Of a DNA stretch of 41,153 nucleotides, positions 1 to 8,637 are shown one piece after another (position 1 is the first letter of the stretch; every line of letters starts with the position of its first letter). The stretch is from an uncultured Clostridia bacterium (lineage in GTDB: Bacteria > Bacillota > Clostridia > Lachnospirales > CAG-274). Location: positions 1 to 41,153 of the forward strand of contig CANRPW010000022.1 in the NCBI GenBank assembly GCA_947632615.1, given 5' to 3'. Below the pieces are notes generated by a model. The model saw nothing but the letters and a program-made list of their open reading frames with translations, was not told the DNA's origin and searched no databases. The translations under genes were made by a program, and so were the position numbers.

Positions 1-3
1 ACT

Positions 4-54
4 GCGGCACCGGGGTTGGGTGGGCGGGTGGGGTTTTGAAGGCATGCGTACCGC
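4..54 (+). repeat. G-rich end repeat, left copy (G-quadruplex-like)
   Basis: This stretch aligns without gaps to 40969-41019, with about 7 differences in 51 positions. Positions 18-33 form four G-runs separated by single bases (GGGTGGGCGGGTGGGG), the shape of a compact parallel G-quadruplex. A conserved tail follows: TTTTGAAGGC, one variable base, then TGCGTACCGC. A degenerate relative of the tail, GAGGCTTGCGTA, lies near 105-116 inside a small hairpin (102-108 paired with 120-126). Similarity to the right copy is seen directly; quadruplex folding is inference. Confidence 0.75.
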
Positions 55-146
55 TGATGTAATAACAGATCATCTATGGATATGCACCAAGCCGGAGGAT
101 ATTTGAGGCTTGCGTATTACCTCAAACATTAAGCAGTAAAAAAGTG

Positions 147-287
147 TTGGCCCGCTTTATAAAACCATCAGAGATGGTTTTATAAAGGCGGACCACGGGA
201 AGCCGAGGCACGGGGCAGCACAGCTAAGGGGGTACAGCTGATAAATAAGCTGTACCCCCTTAGCTACGCTGCCCCACGCCTCGGCTT
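147..287 (+). repeat. Two-hairpin intergenic element A
   Basis: The first hairpin has a perfect 15-bp stem (155-169 with 173-187) and loop AGA. The second has 40-nt arms (200-239 with 248-287) and loop GATAAATA. The long stem is interrupted only by two identical AC/AC internal loops. The junction GGACCACGGG matches that of elements B to E. TTGGC occurs just outside both ends (147-151 and 302-306). No coding potential is seen. It lies past the 3' end of the ABC operon. Function unknown. Confidence 0.8.
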
Positions 288-305
288 GCTCCAAAGCCGC
301 CTTGG

Positions 306-317
306 CTGACCGGTCAG
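306..317. repeat. 12-bp perfect palindrome CTGACCGGTCAG
   Basis: This perfect dyad lies between element A and the terminator of the ABC operon. It could be a small operator or part of the element's right flank. Nothing else supports a role. Confidence 0.4.
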
Positions 318-328
318 ATATGAGCCTC

Positions 329-366
329 CAAAAGAAATGGCGGAAATGCCCATATACATCTCCGCC
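329..366 (-). terminator. Rho-independent terminator of the amino-acid ABC operon
   Basis: On the minus strand a GGCGGA/TCCGCC stem (361-366 with 339-344), extended inside by ATG/CAT pairing, is followed by a T-rich run (TTTCTTTT). It starts 9 bases after the stop of the solute-binding protein gene. Confidence 0.6.
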
Positions 367-374
367 GTAATAAA

Positions 375-1310
375 TTATTCTGCTGTTGTACTGTCTGCAG
401 TTTCGTCGCTTTCGGCTGCATTGTTATTAGTTACGCCGCCTTCAACAACGAGGCTGTCTTCATAATCAAAACCGTATGTATCAACTAAGGTTGCCTCATA
501 GTCGGCATGGAAGAAGTTTTCTTCGCCTAAGGCTGTTATCTCATCATTGATCCAGTCAAGAAGTGTTTGATTTCCCTTTGATACAGCAGGAGCTATAGTA
601 TCCTGATTACCAAGCTCAGGTATACCTACAGTATATCCCTCGTTCTGGAGAGCGTATGCAATTACTTCTGTGTTGTCGTTTGCCCAAGCTGCTCCGTTTC
701 CGTTTTCAAGGGCGCTCTTTGCTGTTGCATAAGAATCATACTTCTGAAGAGGAATGTCAGGATAGTTTTCGATAAGATATGTTTCTGCTGTTGTTCCTGA
801 AATAACTATCATCTGATCATCGGGGTTCCAGTTGTCAAGAGAGGTTATAACATTGCTGTTGGGCGAAACTACGCCAAGGGCAACATTCATATACGGAAGC
901 GCAAAATCTACCTCTTCTGCTCTTTCGTCTGTAACCGTAAAGTTTGCAAGAATAAGGTCGACCTTACCTGTCTGGAGATATTCAATACGGTTTGCTGCCT
1001 CTGTTGATACAAAGTTTACATCAACGCCTAAGTCTTCGCCTATACGGTTTGCAAAATAAACGTCATATCCCTGATATTCTTCGTTTTCGTCTACATAGCC
1101 GAAAGGATTTTTGTCTGAGAAAACGCCTATATTGATCTCTCCGCTTTCTTTGATCTCATCAAGTGTACGATAAACAGCATCGCTCTCCTGAGCTGCATTT
1201 TCGTCAGCTGACTGCTCGCCTTCGGGTGCTGTACTTCCGCCGCAGCCTGCAAGAGAAAATGTCAATGCAAGTGCTAATGCTGAAACTAAAAGTGTTTTAA
1301 ATCTTTTCAT
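375..1310 (-). CDS. Amino-acid ABC transporter solute-binding lipoprotein (PEB1/cysteine-binding type)
   Basis: This is the extracellular receptor of a polar amino-acid importer, anchored to the outer face of the membrane by lipid. The protein has 311 residues: a signal peptide, a lipobox LAGC with the modified Cys at residue 23, an acidic linker, then a family-3 periplasmic binding fold. Phrases such as FSDKNPFGYVD and LILANFTVTDERAEEVDF resemble the PEB1/cysteine-aspartate binding branch; the exact ligand is inferred. I start at the ATG of MKRF because AGGAG lies 8 bases upstream; the GTG three codons earlier overlaps that site. It is the last gene of a four-gene operon, after two permeases and an ATPase. 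The C-terminal ~25 residues are Asn/Glu/Ala/Thr-rich and probably disordered. Confidence 0.9.
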   Translation of the reverse strand: MKRFKTLLVSALALALTFSLAGCGGSTAPEGEQSADENAAQESDAVYRTLDEIKESGEINIGVFSDKNPFGYVDENEEYQGYDVYFANRIGEDLGVDVNFVSTEAANRIEYLQTGKVDLILANFTVTDERAEEVDFALPYMNVALGVVSPNSNVITSLDNWNPDDQMIVISGTTAETYLIENYPDIPLQKYDSYATAKSALENGNGAAWANDNTEVIAYALQNEGYTVGIPELGNQDTIAPAVSKGNQTLLDWINDEITALGEENFFHADYEATLVDTYGFDYEDSLVVEGGVTNNNAAESDETADSTTAE

Positions 1311-1364
1311 GTTGATCACTCCTATTAATAATTTTATAACAACGACCCAACAGATCGTATATTA

Positions 1365-2117
1365 TCAGTCTTTTACCGACTCAAACTCAAATATATTCAA
1401 GAATTGAGCCGCTCTCTCTGTTTTGGGAGAGTTGAAAAATTCCTTCGGTTTACCCTCCTCAATTATATTGCCTTTATCAATAAATATAACTCTATCGGCT
1501 ACTGCTTCCGCAAACTGCATTTCGTGAGTAACTATTATCATCGTCCTGCCCTGCTTCGCAAGATCAAGCATAACGTCCAATACCTCTCTCACCATTTCAG
1601 GGTCGAGGGCTGCCGTTACTTCGTCAAAAAGCATGACCTCGGGGTGCATACACAGAGCTCTCACAATAGCCACTCTCTGCTTCTGTCCGCCGGAAAGCTG
1701 GCGCGGATATTGCTTTGCCTTATCCTTAAGCCCTACCCGCTCTAAAAGCTTAAGGGCTTCCTCCTCGGCTTCCGCCTTGGTTCTTTTCTGAACCTTCAAC
1801 GGTGCAAGGGTTATATTATCCAGCACGGTCAGATGAGGAAAAAGCTCATAGCTTTGAAAAACCATTCCTATTTTTTGTCTGAGTGTGGGAAGGTTTTTGC
1901 TGCCGTTTCTGATCTCTTCGCCTGAGAGAGTTATTTTTCCTCCATGTATGGGTTCTAAACCGTTTATACACCTTAAAAGTGTGCTTTTGCCGCAGCCGCT
2001 TGGACCTATAATTACCAAAACCTCACCGCTATGTACTGTAAGATCTATCCCGTCTAAAACGGTATGCCCATCATAGCTTTTTACAAGACCTTCTATCTTT
2101 AAAAGCTCTTCGCCCAT
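1365..2117 (-). CDS. Amino-acid ABC transporter ATP-binding protein
   Basis: This is the cytoplasmic ATPase that powers the importer encoded around it. The 250-residue length is typical of the GlnQ/HisP group. Walker [10 protein letters not shown] lies at about residues 38-46, followed by a Q-loop ([13 protein letters not shown]), signature LSGGQKQR, Walker B VMLFDE with TAALD, and the switch histidine in VTHEM. The start is the ATG of MGEELL, preceded by a GGGGATGAG ribosome site; the in-frame TTG eight codons upstream has none. It begins 4 bp after the permease stop, so translation is probably coupled. The substrate cannot be read from this subunit. Confidence 0.93.
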   Translation of the reverse strand: MGEELLKIEGLVKSYDGHTVLDGIDLTVHSGEVLVIIGPSGCGKSTLLRCINGLEPIHGGKITLSGEEIRNGSKNLPTLRQKIGMVFQSYELFPHLTVLDNITLAPLKVQKRTKAEAEEEALKLLERVGLKDKAKQYPRQLSGGQKQRVAIVRALCMHPEVMLFDEVTAALDPEMVREVLDVMLDLAKQGRTMIIVTHEMQFAEAVADRVIFIDKGNIIEEGKPKEFFNSPKTERAAQFLNIFEFESVKD

Positions 2118-2121
2118 AAAC

Positions 2122-2796
2122 TCATCCCCATTTCCTTTCAAGATATCTTGCCAGCAGGCTAAGCGGCCAGCAGGCTATAAAATAAAGCAAAAATACCGTA
2201 AGAAATACGCCAAATGCCGCATTAGGGCTGGTCATTCGGTTAGCCTCGATTATCTGCTGCGCAACCTTCGTTACCTCAACAACCCCTATCATAAGCACAA
2301 GGCTGGTCGTTTTTATCATACGCGTTATAAGATTTACTGATAAGGGTATAAGCCTTCTTACCGTCTGAGGTATGATAATATAAAAATAGGTCTGTGCGCT
2401 TGTAAGCCCTAAGGCTTCGCTGCTTTCGTATTGATGCTTAGGTATGCTTATAATTGCGCCTCGAACTAGGTCGCCCATTTCCGCCGTGCCCCAAAGTGTA
2501 AACACTATAACGGAAGAAAGCTCCCCCGATATATCGCTGCCAAATGCCCTGGCACTTCCGAAAAATACTATAAACAAAAGCACAAGTTGGGGCATAATTC
2601 TTATAAATTCAAGATAAAGTCTTGTAATAGCTCTTATGACAAGCTCTTTTCTTACCATGAGTATGCCAAGAAGAATACCTAAAGGGATGCTTAGTAAAAC
2701 CGCTGTAAGGCTTATTTTAAGAGCCGTCCCAAGTCCGCCTAAAAGCCTCATCATATTTTTGCCCTTGAAAAGTACATCAAGTCCCAAATCCGGCAT
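2122..2796 (-). CDS. Amino-acid ABC transporter permease (second subunit)
   Basis: This is a 224-residue membrane subunit of the His/Glu/Gln-type permease family, with about five hydrophobic segments. The cytoplasmic coupling motif is visible around [20 protein letters not shown] (the EAA-type loop), which contacts the ATPase. The start at MPDLG is set by AAAGGAGG six bases upstream. Its first 20 bases overlap the end of the preceding permease gene. The pair would form a heterodimeric channel fed by the lipoprotein receptor encoded two genes downstream. Confidence 0.92.
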   Translation of the reverse strand: MPDLGLDVLFKGKNMMRLLGGLGTALKISLTAVLLSIPLGILLGILMVRKELVIRAITRLYLEFIRIMPQLVLLFIVFFGSARAFGSDISGELSSVIVFTLWGTAEMGDLVRGAIISIPKHQYESSEALGLTSAQTYFYIIIPQTVRRLIPLSVNLITRMIKTTSLVLMIGVVEVTKVAQQIIEANRMTSPNAAFGVFLTVFLLYFIACWPLSLLARYLERKWG

Positions 2797-3436
2797 ATCT
2801 AAGCCTCCTTTCAATAAATCTTCCCAACAGTGAAACGGGAAGAAGTATTATGAGGTAAAATACGACCAGCATAAAGAGGGACTCAGTCGTTTTATAGTAA
2901 AGCCCTATAAGATCCTTTGCCGTAAACATAAGATCCATAAGACTTATTGCACTGAATACGCTTGTTTCCTTAAGCAAAAATATAATATTCGCCATAAATG
3001 CAGGCATACTTACAGAAACCGCCTGAGGAAGTATAACATACCTCATTACCTGCGCCGGCTTAAGCCCTAAGCTCAGTGCGCTTTCCGCCTGTATGGGCTC
3101 TATGGTCTCCAGACCGCTTCTTATTGCCTCTGCCATATAGCTGCCGCCTAAAAAGCCAAGCCCTATAGCTCCACACACCTCAGCGTTTGTGCTTATACCG
3201 ATTTTCGGCAGTCCGTAATATATAAAAAACAGCTGCACGAGCAAGGGCGTGTTTCTGCTAAGCTCTATGTATACAGATACTATACGCCTTATTATAGGAA
3301 CTTTGCCGTATTGTATAAGAGCGCAAATTATACCCAGCAAAATTGCTATAATTATACCTTCAACACCTATTCTCAGCGTAAGAACAGCCGCCTTTTCATA
3401 CAGTGGAAGATATTTAAATATAAATTCAGTATTCAT
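2777..3436 (-). CDS. Amino-acid ABC transporter permease (first subunit)
   Basis: This is the first gene of the importer operon. It encodes a 219-residue inner-membrane permease of the same family as its neighbour. It has several hydrophobic helices and the EAA-type coupling loop ESALSLGLKPAQVMRYVILPQ. I take the start at MNTEFIF because AGAGGA lies about 10 bases upstream; the longer frame back to 3505 has no ribosome site and an atypical N-terminus. A strong promoter lies about 120 bases upstream. Confidence 0.9.
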   Translation of the reverse strand: MNTEFIFKYLPLYEKAAVLTLRIGVEGIIIAILLGIICALIQYGKVPIIRRIVSVYIELSRNTPLLVQLFFIYYGLPKIGISTNAEVCGAIGLGFLGGSYMAEAIRSGLETIEPIQAESALSLGLKPAQVMRYVILPQAVSVSMPAFMANIIFLLKETSVFSAISLMDLMFTAKDLIGLYYKTTESLFMLVVFYLIILLPVSLLGRFIERRLRYAGFGT

Positions 3437-3557
3437 AAAATACAGTCCTCTCCGGAAATATTGGCAAAAGGCTAAGTCTTGCCCTACTTCCCACGGGAAA
3501 CACATTATGGGCGATATAGTATCATATAAAACCTGCGCTCCGGCTTTACATAATGAG

Positions 3558-3586
3558 ATTATATCACCATATTCCTACTATGTCAA
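3558..3586 (-). promoter_or_regulatory. Promoter of the amino-acid ABC operon, with overlapping dyad
   Basis: The minus strand reads TTGACA (3581-3586), a 17-base spacer, then TATAAT (3558-3563), a perfect sigma-A promoter. The -35 box lies inside an imperfect inverted repeat, CCTA at one end and TAGG at the other (3574-3590), with TAGTAGGAATA beside it. This looks like a repressor site. A CymR/Rrf2-type cysteine regulator would fit a cysteine-type importer, but that link is inference. Confidence 0.8.
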
Positions 3587-3670
3587 TAGGTTTAGTGGAA
3601 TATTTTTAAAAAATGTATTGACCCAAAATAAATTTTATTAAAATTATAATATAAAAGAATACCATTGTCA

Positions 3671-3708
3671 AATAAAAAACCGCATACGACCATAATATCA
3701 TATGCGGT
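3671..3708 (-). terminator. Rho-independent terminator after the small membrane-protein gene
   Basis: ACCGCATA (minus strand, 3708-3701) pairs with TATGCGGT (3686-3679) and is followed by GTTTTTTATT. It lies about 27 bases after the stop of the gene at 3736-3891. Confidence 0.8.
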
Positions 3709-3735
3709 ATCCCCTTAATTTATAGTAATTTCTAT

Positions 3736-3891
3736 TCACATAAATTTGTCGAAGAGCTTGTCGGCGCCGTGTCTCATAGCTTTGCCGTCCTTTATTATCA
3801 CGCGGCGGGTCTTTCTGTCGCTCATAGCCATTGAAAGTCCTAAAATACCTATAAGTCCCCCGGCAATAAGCCCTGTTTTAAATCCGTTCAT
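3736..3891 (-). CDS. Small membrane protein, YtxH-like
   Basis: This predicted protein has 51 residues. A short polar start is followed by one hydrophobic, glycine-rich segment (TGLIAGGLIGILGLSMAM), then a basic tail rich in Arg and Lys. This layout resembles small YtxH-type membrane proteins of Firmicutes, but the sequence is too short for a firm family call. The start is at MNGFKTG, where GAGGAAGTG is a good ribosome site. It lies 60 bases downstream of the DUF1015 gene and ends in a clear terminator. Function unknown. Confidence 0.6.
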   Translation of the reverse strand: MNGFKTGLIAGGLIGILGLSMAMSDRKTRRVIIKDGKAMRHGADKLFDKFM

Positions 3892-3951
3892 ATATACACT
3901 TCCTCGCTTATAATATTTTTTCAATAATATTATAGGCAAAAAAGGTAAATA

Positions 3952-5199
3952 TTAATCTGACAATTTATGGATAAACAAACCTGAGCGCAGCTTTGGCTCA
4001 AACCACGTTGATTTAGGCGGCATTATGTTTCCGCTGTCGGCTATGTTCATAAGCTGCTCCATAGTTGTGGGGTACATTGAGAAGGCTACCTTCATATTCC
4101 CCTCATCTACCCTTTTCACAAGCTCGCCTAAACCTCTTATTCCGCCTACAAAGTCTATCCTGTCATCTGTTCTCGGGTCGCCTATGCCAAGTATGGGCGC
4201 AAGCAGCTTGTCCTGCAAAATAGATACGTCAAGGCTCTTTACAGGGTCGCTTTCGTCTACCTGCTTTGCTTTAAGCAAATACCACTTCTTATCAAGATAC
4301 ATACCGAATGTATGGAGCTTCTCAGGCTTAAGACAGCCCTCTCCGTTATATTCATCCACATCAAAGCTTTCTTTGATTTTGCTTATAAATTCAGCCTCGC
4401 TGAGTCCGTTAAGGTCGGTGACTACTCTGTTGTAGTCCATTATATGGAGCTGGCTCTTGGGGAAAAGTACGGAGAGATAAAAATTATACTCCGAATTCTT
4501 GTTATAGTCGCCCTCGGCTTTACGTCGCATAAGTCCTACCTTTACGGCAGAAGCATTCCTGTGGTGACCGTCAGCTATATAAAGCGCCTCAACATCAGCA
4601 AAGCTCTTGACAAGCCCTTCCGTCACCTTTTCATCATCTATCACCCACACGGTATGACCTATGCCGTCCTCCGATACAAAATCATACACAGGGGCATTAT
4701 TCTTTGTAAAATCGGCTATTGCCCTGTTTACCTCGTCATTATCTCTGTATGTAAGGAAGATAGGCCCTGTATTTGCATTGCAGGCATCAACGTGTCTTAT
4801 TCTGTCCCTTTCCTTGCTCTCTCTTGTAAGCTCGTGCTTTTTTATCTTGTTTTCTATATATTCGTCAATAGATGTACAGCATACAAGCCCTGTCTGACTT
4901 CTGCCGTTCATGGTGAGCCTGTAAATGTATAATACATTTTTATCATCATGTATCAATATTCCCTTGTCTATCATAGACTGAAGGTTTGAAGCCGCCTTCG
5001 CATAAACCTCGTCACAATAATGGTCTGTATCCTCAGGCAGATCTATCTCTGCCCTGTCTACGTGTAAGAATGAATAAGGGTTTCCCTTTACCATTACTCT
5101 TGCCTCTTCGCTTGTCATAACGTCATAAGGAAGAGCTGCAACGGCGGATGCAAATTCGGGAGCGGGTCTATAGCCCTTAAAAGGATGTATAACTGACAT
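3952..5199 (-). CDS. DUF1015 family protein
   Basis: This is a 415-residue soluble protein of the DUF1015 family, whose biochemical role is not established. Family features include the N-terminal PFKGYRPAPEFA and LPYDVM, the internal HVDACNANTGPIFLTY, and the conserved YIADGHHRNASA block near the middle. The DGHHR block resembles a nucleotide- or metal-binding loop, but no activity can be assigned. The start is backed by GAGGTGAT seven bases upstream. It has its own promoter and is transcribed divergently from xylA. Confidence 0.85.
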   Translation of the reverse strand: MSVIHPFKGYRPAPEFASAVAALPYDVMTSEEARVMVKGNPYSFLHVDRAEIDLPEDTDHYCDEVYAKAASNLQSMIDKGILIHDDKNVLYIYRLTMNGRSQTGLVCCTSIDEYIENKIKKHELTRESKERDRIRHVDACNANTGPIFLTYRDNDEVNRAIADFTKNNAPVYDFVSEDGIGHTVWVIDDEKVTEGLVKSFADVEALYIADGHHRNASAVKVGLMRRKAEGDYNKNSEYNFYLSVLFPKSQLHIMDYNRVVTDLNGLSEAEFISKIKESFDVDEYNGEGCLKPEKLHTFGMYLDKKWYLLKAKQVDESDPVKSLDVSILQDKLLAPILGIGDPRTDDRIDFVGGIRGLGELVKRVDEGNMKVAFSMYPTTMEQLMNIADSGNIMPPKSTWFEPKLRSGLFIHKLSD

Positions 5200-5255
5200 A
5201 ATATCACCTCATATAAAATACGACCCATAAAGGTCTTAAATTTCAAACTCCGTCT

Positions 5256-5284
5256 ATTATATCATTTTTTCACCCCCACTTCAA
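5256..5284 (-). promoter_or_regulatory. Promoter of the DUF1015 gene
   Basis: The minus strand shows TTGAAG (5279-5284), a 17-base spacer and TATAAT (5256-5261), about 55 bases before the start codon. Confidence 0.65.
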
Positions 5285-5321
5285 CTACCAAAACATTATT
5301 TCAATAAAATTTATTTAGCAG

Positions 5322-5350
5322 TTGTAAAAAAATTGCCGTTATGTTATAAT
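5322..5350 (+). promoter_or_regulatory. Promoter of xylA
   Basis: TTGTAA (5322-5327), a 17-base spacer and TATAAT (5345-5350) precede xylA by about 40 bases. I looked for the long XylR-type dyad and did not see one. Confidence 0.65.
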
Positions 5351-5391
5351 TAGCATATATTGGAATATCAATAAGAAAGGAAGGTTTATTT

Positions 5392-6702
5392 ATGACTTAT
5401 TTTCCAAACTTCGGTAAAATAGAATATGAAGGACAAGGTTCTAAAAACCCCTTCGCCTATAAGTTTTATGACCCTGACAGAATAATTGACGGCAAGCCAA
5501 TGAAGGATCATCTCAAATTCGCCATGAGCTGGTGGCACACACTTTGCGCTCCTATGTCAGACCCCTTCGGCGCAGGCACAATGGACAGAACTTATGGCAA
5601 GACCGACCCTATGGATATAGCAAGGGCTAAGGTAGATGCAGGCTTTGAATTTATGGAAAAGCTGGGAATAGAATATTTCTGCTTCCACGATATGGATATT
5701 GCCCCCGAGGGCAAGACATTTGCAGAAACAAAGGAGAATGTGCAGGAGATCGTTGCTTATATAAAGAGCAAGATGGAAGGCACAAACATCAAACTCCTTT
5801 GGGGCACAGCTAACCTTTTCAACAACCCAAGATATATGCACGGCGCAGGCACTTCCTGCGAGGCTGACGTATTTGCCTACGCTGCATCACAGATCAAAAA
5901 CGCAATAGATGCTACTATAACTCTCGGCGGCAAGGGCTATGTTTTCTGGGGCGGCAGAGAAGGCTACGAAACACTGCTTAACACAAATATGGCAATAGAG
6001 CTTGACAACCTTGCAAGACTTATGAAAATGGCAGTCAGCTATGCAAGAAGCAAGGGCTTTGACGGCGACTTCTATGTAGAGCCTAAGCCAAAAGAGCCTA
6101 CAAAGCATCAGTATGACTTCGACTCAGCCACAGTTATTGGCTTTTTAAGAAAGTACGGTCTTGACAGCGACTTCAAGCTCAACATAGAAGCAAACCACGC
6201 TACCCTTGCAGGTCATACCTTCGAGCACGAGCTGAGAGTGGCAAGAATAAACGGCTTCTTCGGTTCTATAGATGCCAACCAGGGCGATGAGCACCTTGGC
6301 TGGGATACCGACCAGTTCCCTACAGACGTTAAGACGGCTACCTGTGCTATGTACGAGCTTATAAAGGCAGGCGGCTTTACAAACGGCGGACTTAACTTTG
6401 ACGCTAAGGTAAGACGTCCATCCTTCACCTATGACGACCTCGCCCTTGCTTATATAAGCGGTATGGATACTTTCGCTCTCGGTCTTATAAAGGCTTATGA
6501 AATAATAGAAGACGGCAGAATAGACAACTTCGTTATTGACAGATATAATAGCTATAAGAGCGGCATAGGCGCAGAAATTATGAACGGAACAGCCACTCTT
6601 GAAAGCCTTGAGGAATATACCCTTAAAAATGGTGAACCCACCGTTAAGAGCGGCAGACAGGAATATTTAGAGTCAATTCTCACACAGGTTCTTTACAGAT
6701 AA
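5392..6702 (+). CDS. xylA: Xylose isomerase
   Basis: This enzyme interconverts D-xylose and D-xylulose in the cytoplasm. The 436-residue length and the N-terminal extension ([11 protein letters not shown]) mark the class II type. The catalytic His/Asp motif FHDMD begins near residue 98 (His99). WGGREGYE, the metal-ligand region around [32 protein letters not shown] and [19 protein letters not shown] are all intact. The ribosome site is AAAGGAAGG. The gene stands alone between its own promoter and terminator. No xylulokinase or xylose transporter is in the window, so partners must lie elsewhere. Confidence 0.97.
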   Translation: MTYFPNFGKIEYEGQGSKNPFAYKFYDPDRIIDGKPMKDHLKFAMSWWHTLCAPMSDPFGAGTMDRTYGKTDPMDIARAKVDAGFEFMEKLGIEYFCFHDMDIAPEGKTFAETKENVQEIVAYIKSKMEGTNIKLLWGTANLFNNPRYMHGAGTSCEADVFAYAASQIKNAIDATITLGGKGYVFWGGREGYETLLNTNMAIELDNLARLMKMAVSYARSKGFDGDFYVEPKPKEPTKHQYDFDSATVIGFLRKYGLDSDFKLNIEANHATLAGHTFEHELRVARINGFFGSIDANQGDEHLGWDTDQFPTDVKTATCAMYELIKAGGFTNGGLNFDAKVRRPSFTYDDLALAYISGMDTFALGLIKAYEIIEDGRIDNFVIDRYNSYKSGIGAEIMNGTATLESLEEYTLKNGEPTVKSGRQEYLESILTQVLYR

Positions 6703-6709
6703 TAATAAA

Positions 6710-6749
6710 AACCCTTGTTTATATTTTTGTAAACAAGGGTTCTTTTTTT
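6710..6749 (+). terminator. Rho-independent terminator of xylA
   Basis: A perfect 12-bp stem (6710-6721 with 6730-6741) is followed by CTTTTTTTG. It begins 7 bases after the xylA stop. Confidence 0.92.
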
Positions 6750-6780
6750 GCCCCTTGCCGCCTAAGATTTATTAAAAGAC

Positions 6781-6809
6781 TTGACATAAGGGGTAGATTT
6801 TATTAAAAT
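6781..6809 (+). promoter_or_regulatory. Promoter of the mscS-DUF951 pair
   Basis: TTGACA (6781-6786), 17 bases, then TAAAAT (6804-6809). Transcription would start near 6816, after the upstream in-frame ATG at 6808. This supports 6841 as the real start of the channel gene. Confidence 0.75.
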
Positions 6810-6840
6810 GAAAATTGTAAATATTTATGGGGGAATTTTT

Positions 6841-7695
6841 ATGAGGGAATTTTTCAGAAGCAAAGCTGTAGAATTGGGCTTTGGAGATTTTATAGTAGTA
6901 GCCGACTTTCTCTATAGGATCGTCCTTTGCATAATAGTCATAATAGTCGGGCAAATTATTTTAAAAATTCTTTCCCATATATTAAAAAGCACTATTAAAA
7001 AAATAAACCGCTCAAATGAAACGGTTTTGACAGTGACTTTAAGCATACTTAAATATTTTGTATATTTGTGTATAGGCGCTCAGATACTTATAATATTCGG
7101 CGTAAGCCCTGCCTCTATAATAGCCGTTGCAGGCGTGGGCAGCGTGGCTTTAGGGCTTGGCGCACAGCATATGGTCGGCGACCTTATCTCAGGGCTTTTC
7201 ATACTTATGGAAAACCAGTATGAGGTAGGCGACATTATACAGGTGGGCGACTATCAGGGCACAGTGGAGTCTATAGGTTTAAAAACCACTAAGCTCAGAA
7301 ACTTTAACGGCGACGTATATATCATACCCAACGGCGAAATAAAGATAGTTACTAACTGCTGTAAAGAATACAACCGCGCCATTATTGAAGTAGGCACTCC
7401 CTACGAAAAGGACACCGAAAAGGTGATAGCCGTACTAAAAGACGAGCTTGACCGCGTATATGCCGGAGCCGAGGTGAAGGACATTATAGCCCCTCCCGAG
7501 GTTTTGGGAATAACGGAATTTTCAAATAGCAGCGTTATTATAAGAATATCCGTAGACTGCACTCCGGGCAGTCAGTGGGCGGTAGAAAGAGATTTAAGGC
7601 TTAAAATAAAAAAGCGTTTTGAAGCGGAGGACATAAATATCCCCTATCCCCAAAGCGTTGTTCATATTATGAAAGAGGATAATAATGGAACTTAA
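6841..7695 (+). CDS. Small-conductance mechanosensitive channel, MscS family
   Basis: This is a membrane channel that opens under membrane tension and releases solutes during osmotic downshock. The 284-residue protein has about three transmembrane helices. The pore-lining third helix is the Gly/Ala-rich stretch from about GVSPASIIAVAGVGSVALG to LGLGAQHMVGDLISG. The MscS beta domain follows (YEVGDIIQVGDYQGTVESIG, then FNGDVYIIPNGEI), then a C-terminal alpha/beta domain. The start at 6841 follows GGGGGAA; the ATG at 6808 lies upstream of the predicted transcript start. The last 11 bases overlap the DUF951 gene. Confidence 0.92.
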   Translation: MREFFRSKAVELGFGDFIVVADFLYRIVLCIIVIIVGQIILKILSHILKSTIKKINRSNETVLTVTLSILKYFVYLCIGAQILIIFGVSPASIIAVAGVGSVALGLGAQHMVGDLISGLFILMENQYEVGDIIQVGDYQGTVESIGLKTTKLRNFNGDVYIIPNGEIKIVTNCCKEYNRAIIEVGTPYEKDTEKVIAVLKDELDRVYAGAEVKDIIAPPEVLGITEFSNSSVIIRISVDCTPGSQWAVERDLRLKIKKRFEAEDINIPYPQSVVHIMKEDNNGT

Positions 7696-7882
7696 TATAG
7701 GCGACATAGTATATATGAAAAAACAGCACCCCTGCGGCAGCCACGAGTGGGAAATTTTAAGAACAGGCGCAGATTTTAAAATAAAATGCGTTCAGTGCGG
7801 CAGGCTTGTAATGCTTTCCAGAGTCAAGCTTGAAAAAGCCGTTAAAAAGGTTGTCAGCAGCAGTCGGGCTAATGAAGAATGA
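7685..7882 (+). CDS. DUF951 family protein
   Basis: This is a 65-residue cytoplasmic protein of the DUF951 family, function unknown. It shows the typical opening LNIGDIVYMKKQHPCGSHEWEI and a CxxC pair (KCVQCGR) that could bind a metal together with the earlier cysteine. Its start lies inside the end of mscS (11-bp overlap, GAGG ribosome site), so the two are translated as a pair. The same pairing with an MscS gene is familiar from other Firmicutes. Confidence 0.9.
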   Translation: MELNIGDIVYMKKQHPCGSHEWEILRTGADFKIKCVQCGRLVMLSRVKLEKAVKKVVSSSRANEE

Positions 7883-7996
7883 AAAATTTTTCAGCTTTAT
7901 TTTACAAAAAATTGAAACATCTATTGACAAATGGATAAACTATAATTAAAATGTATAATAGAATTTGCGCATACTTGCAGAAGGAGTTTTGTTGAT

Positions 7997-8569
7997 ATGA
8001 AAGTCAAGTTATTATTACTTTGTGCTATAGCGGCAGTCAGCCTTGTAGGTTGTTCTCCCGAAAAGGTTTTTAAAGACAGAAGTGCAGGATATCAAATGAA
8101 TTACGATAACAACTGGAAGGTAGACAAAAATGTTGAAATAGAAGAAGAAAACGGCACATATACCTACAACGCTGTGTTTGAAACAGTTGCCAAAACAGAG
8201 GCAGGCGAGCCTGTAGCTACTCTTAAGGTCCTTAAGGAAGATCGTTCTGTATTTACCATATCCGAGGATGCAGGCGAAGGCTTGGCAGACAGCGAAGACA
8301 CTCCCGAAAAACAGGTTGCCGACTCTCTTGCTCAAAGACTTCCCGGGGACGGCGTTATAACCTATCAGAGCACAACAATAGCAGGTCTTAAGGGCTATTG
8401 GATAGCCAATAACACCGTTGACGAAACAAACACAAGACACGATGTTATATTTGCCCTTTCAGACGACAGCGTATACGAGTTCTATTATACAGTCACAGGC
8501 GAAGAAAACTACGAGCTGTATGAAAAGGACGTAAACTATATGCTCTATAATTTCTCTGTAATCGAATAA
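7997..8569 (+). CDS. Secreted lipoprotein of unknown function
   Basis: The 190-residue product has a short signal peptide and lipobox LVGC, with lipid attachment expected at Cys19. The mature part opens with FKDRSAGYQMNYDNNWKV, reminiscent of PsbP-like or DUF1795-type lipoproteins of Firmicutes, but I cannot confirm a family. It continues as mixed beta-rich sequence with many acidic residues. AAGGAG lies 10 bases before the ATG. Upstream, 7912-7959 holds TTGACA and two TATAAT boxes with unusual spacings (11 and 24 bases), so the promoter is unclear. Role unknown. Confidence 0.7.
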   Translation: MKVKLLLLCAIAAVSLVGCSPEKVFKDRSAGYQMNYDNNWKVDKNVEIEEENGTYTYNAVFETVAKTEAGEPVATLKVLKEDRSVFTISEDAGEGLADSEDTPEKQVADSLAQRLPGDGVITYQSTTIAGLKGYWIANNTVDETNTRHDVIFALSDDSVYEFYYTVTGEENYELYEKDVNYMLYNFSVIE

Positions 8570-8580
8570 TAAAAATATAA

Positions 8581-8602
8581 GCCCCGACCTAAAAGTCGGG
8601 GC
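8581..8602. terminator. GC-rich hairpin between two lipoprotein genes
   Basis: GCCCCGAC (8581-8588) pairs with GTCGGGGC (8595-8602) around CTAAAA. The T-run expected after the stem on the plus strand is missing (TTCAGAC follows), so it may be a weak terminator or an mRNA-stabilising hairpin. Confidence 0.5.
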
Positions 8603-8637
8603 TTCAGACTGTCAAAAAAAGTAAGGAGAGTGTTAAA

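Noticed and set aside
4312..4932. 206-aa open frame on the plus strand
   Set aside because: It lies wholly antisense to the well-supported DUF1015 gene, has no ribosome site and a biased composition typical of a shadow frame.
7912..7959. Promoter for the lipoprotein at 7997
   Set aside because: TTGACA and two TATAAT boxes are present, but the spacings (11 and 24 bases) do not fit a standard sigma-A promoter, so no promoter was called.
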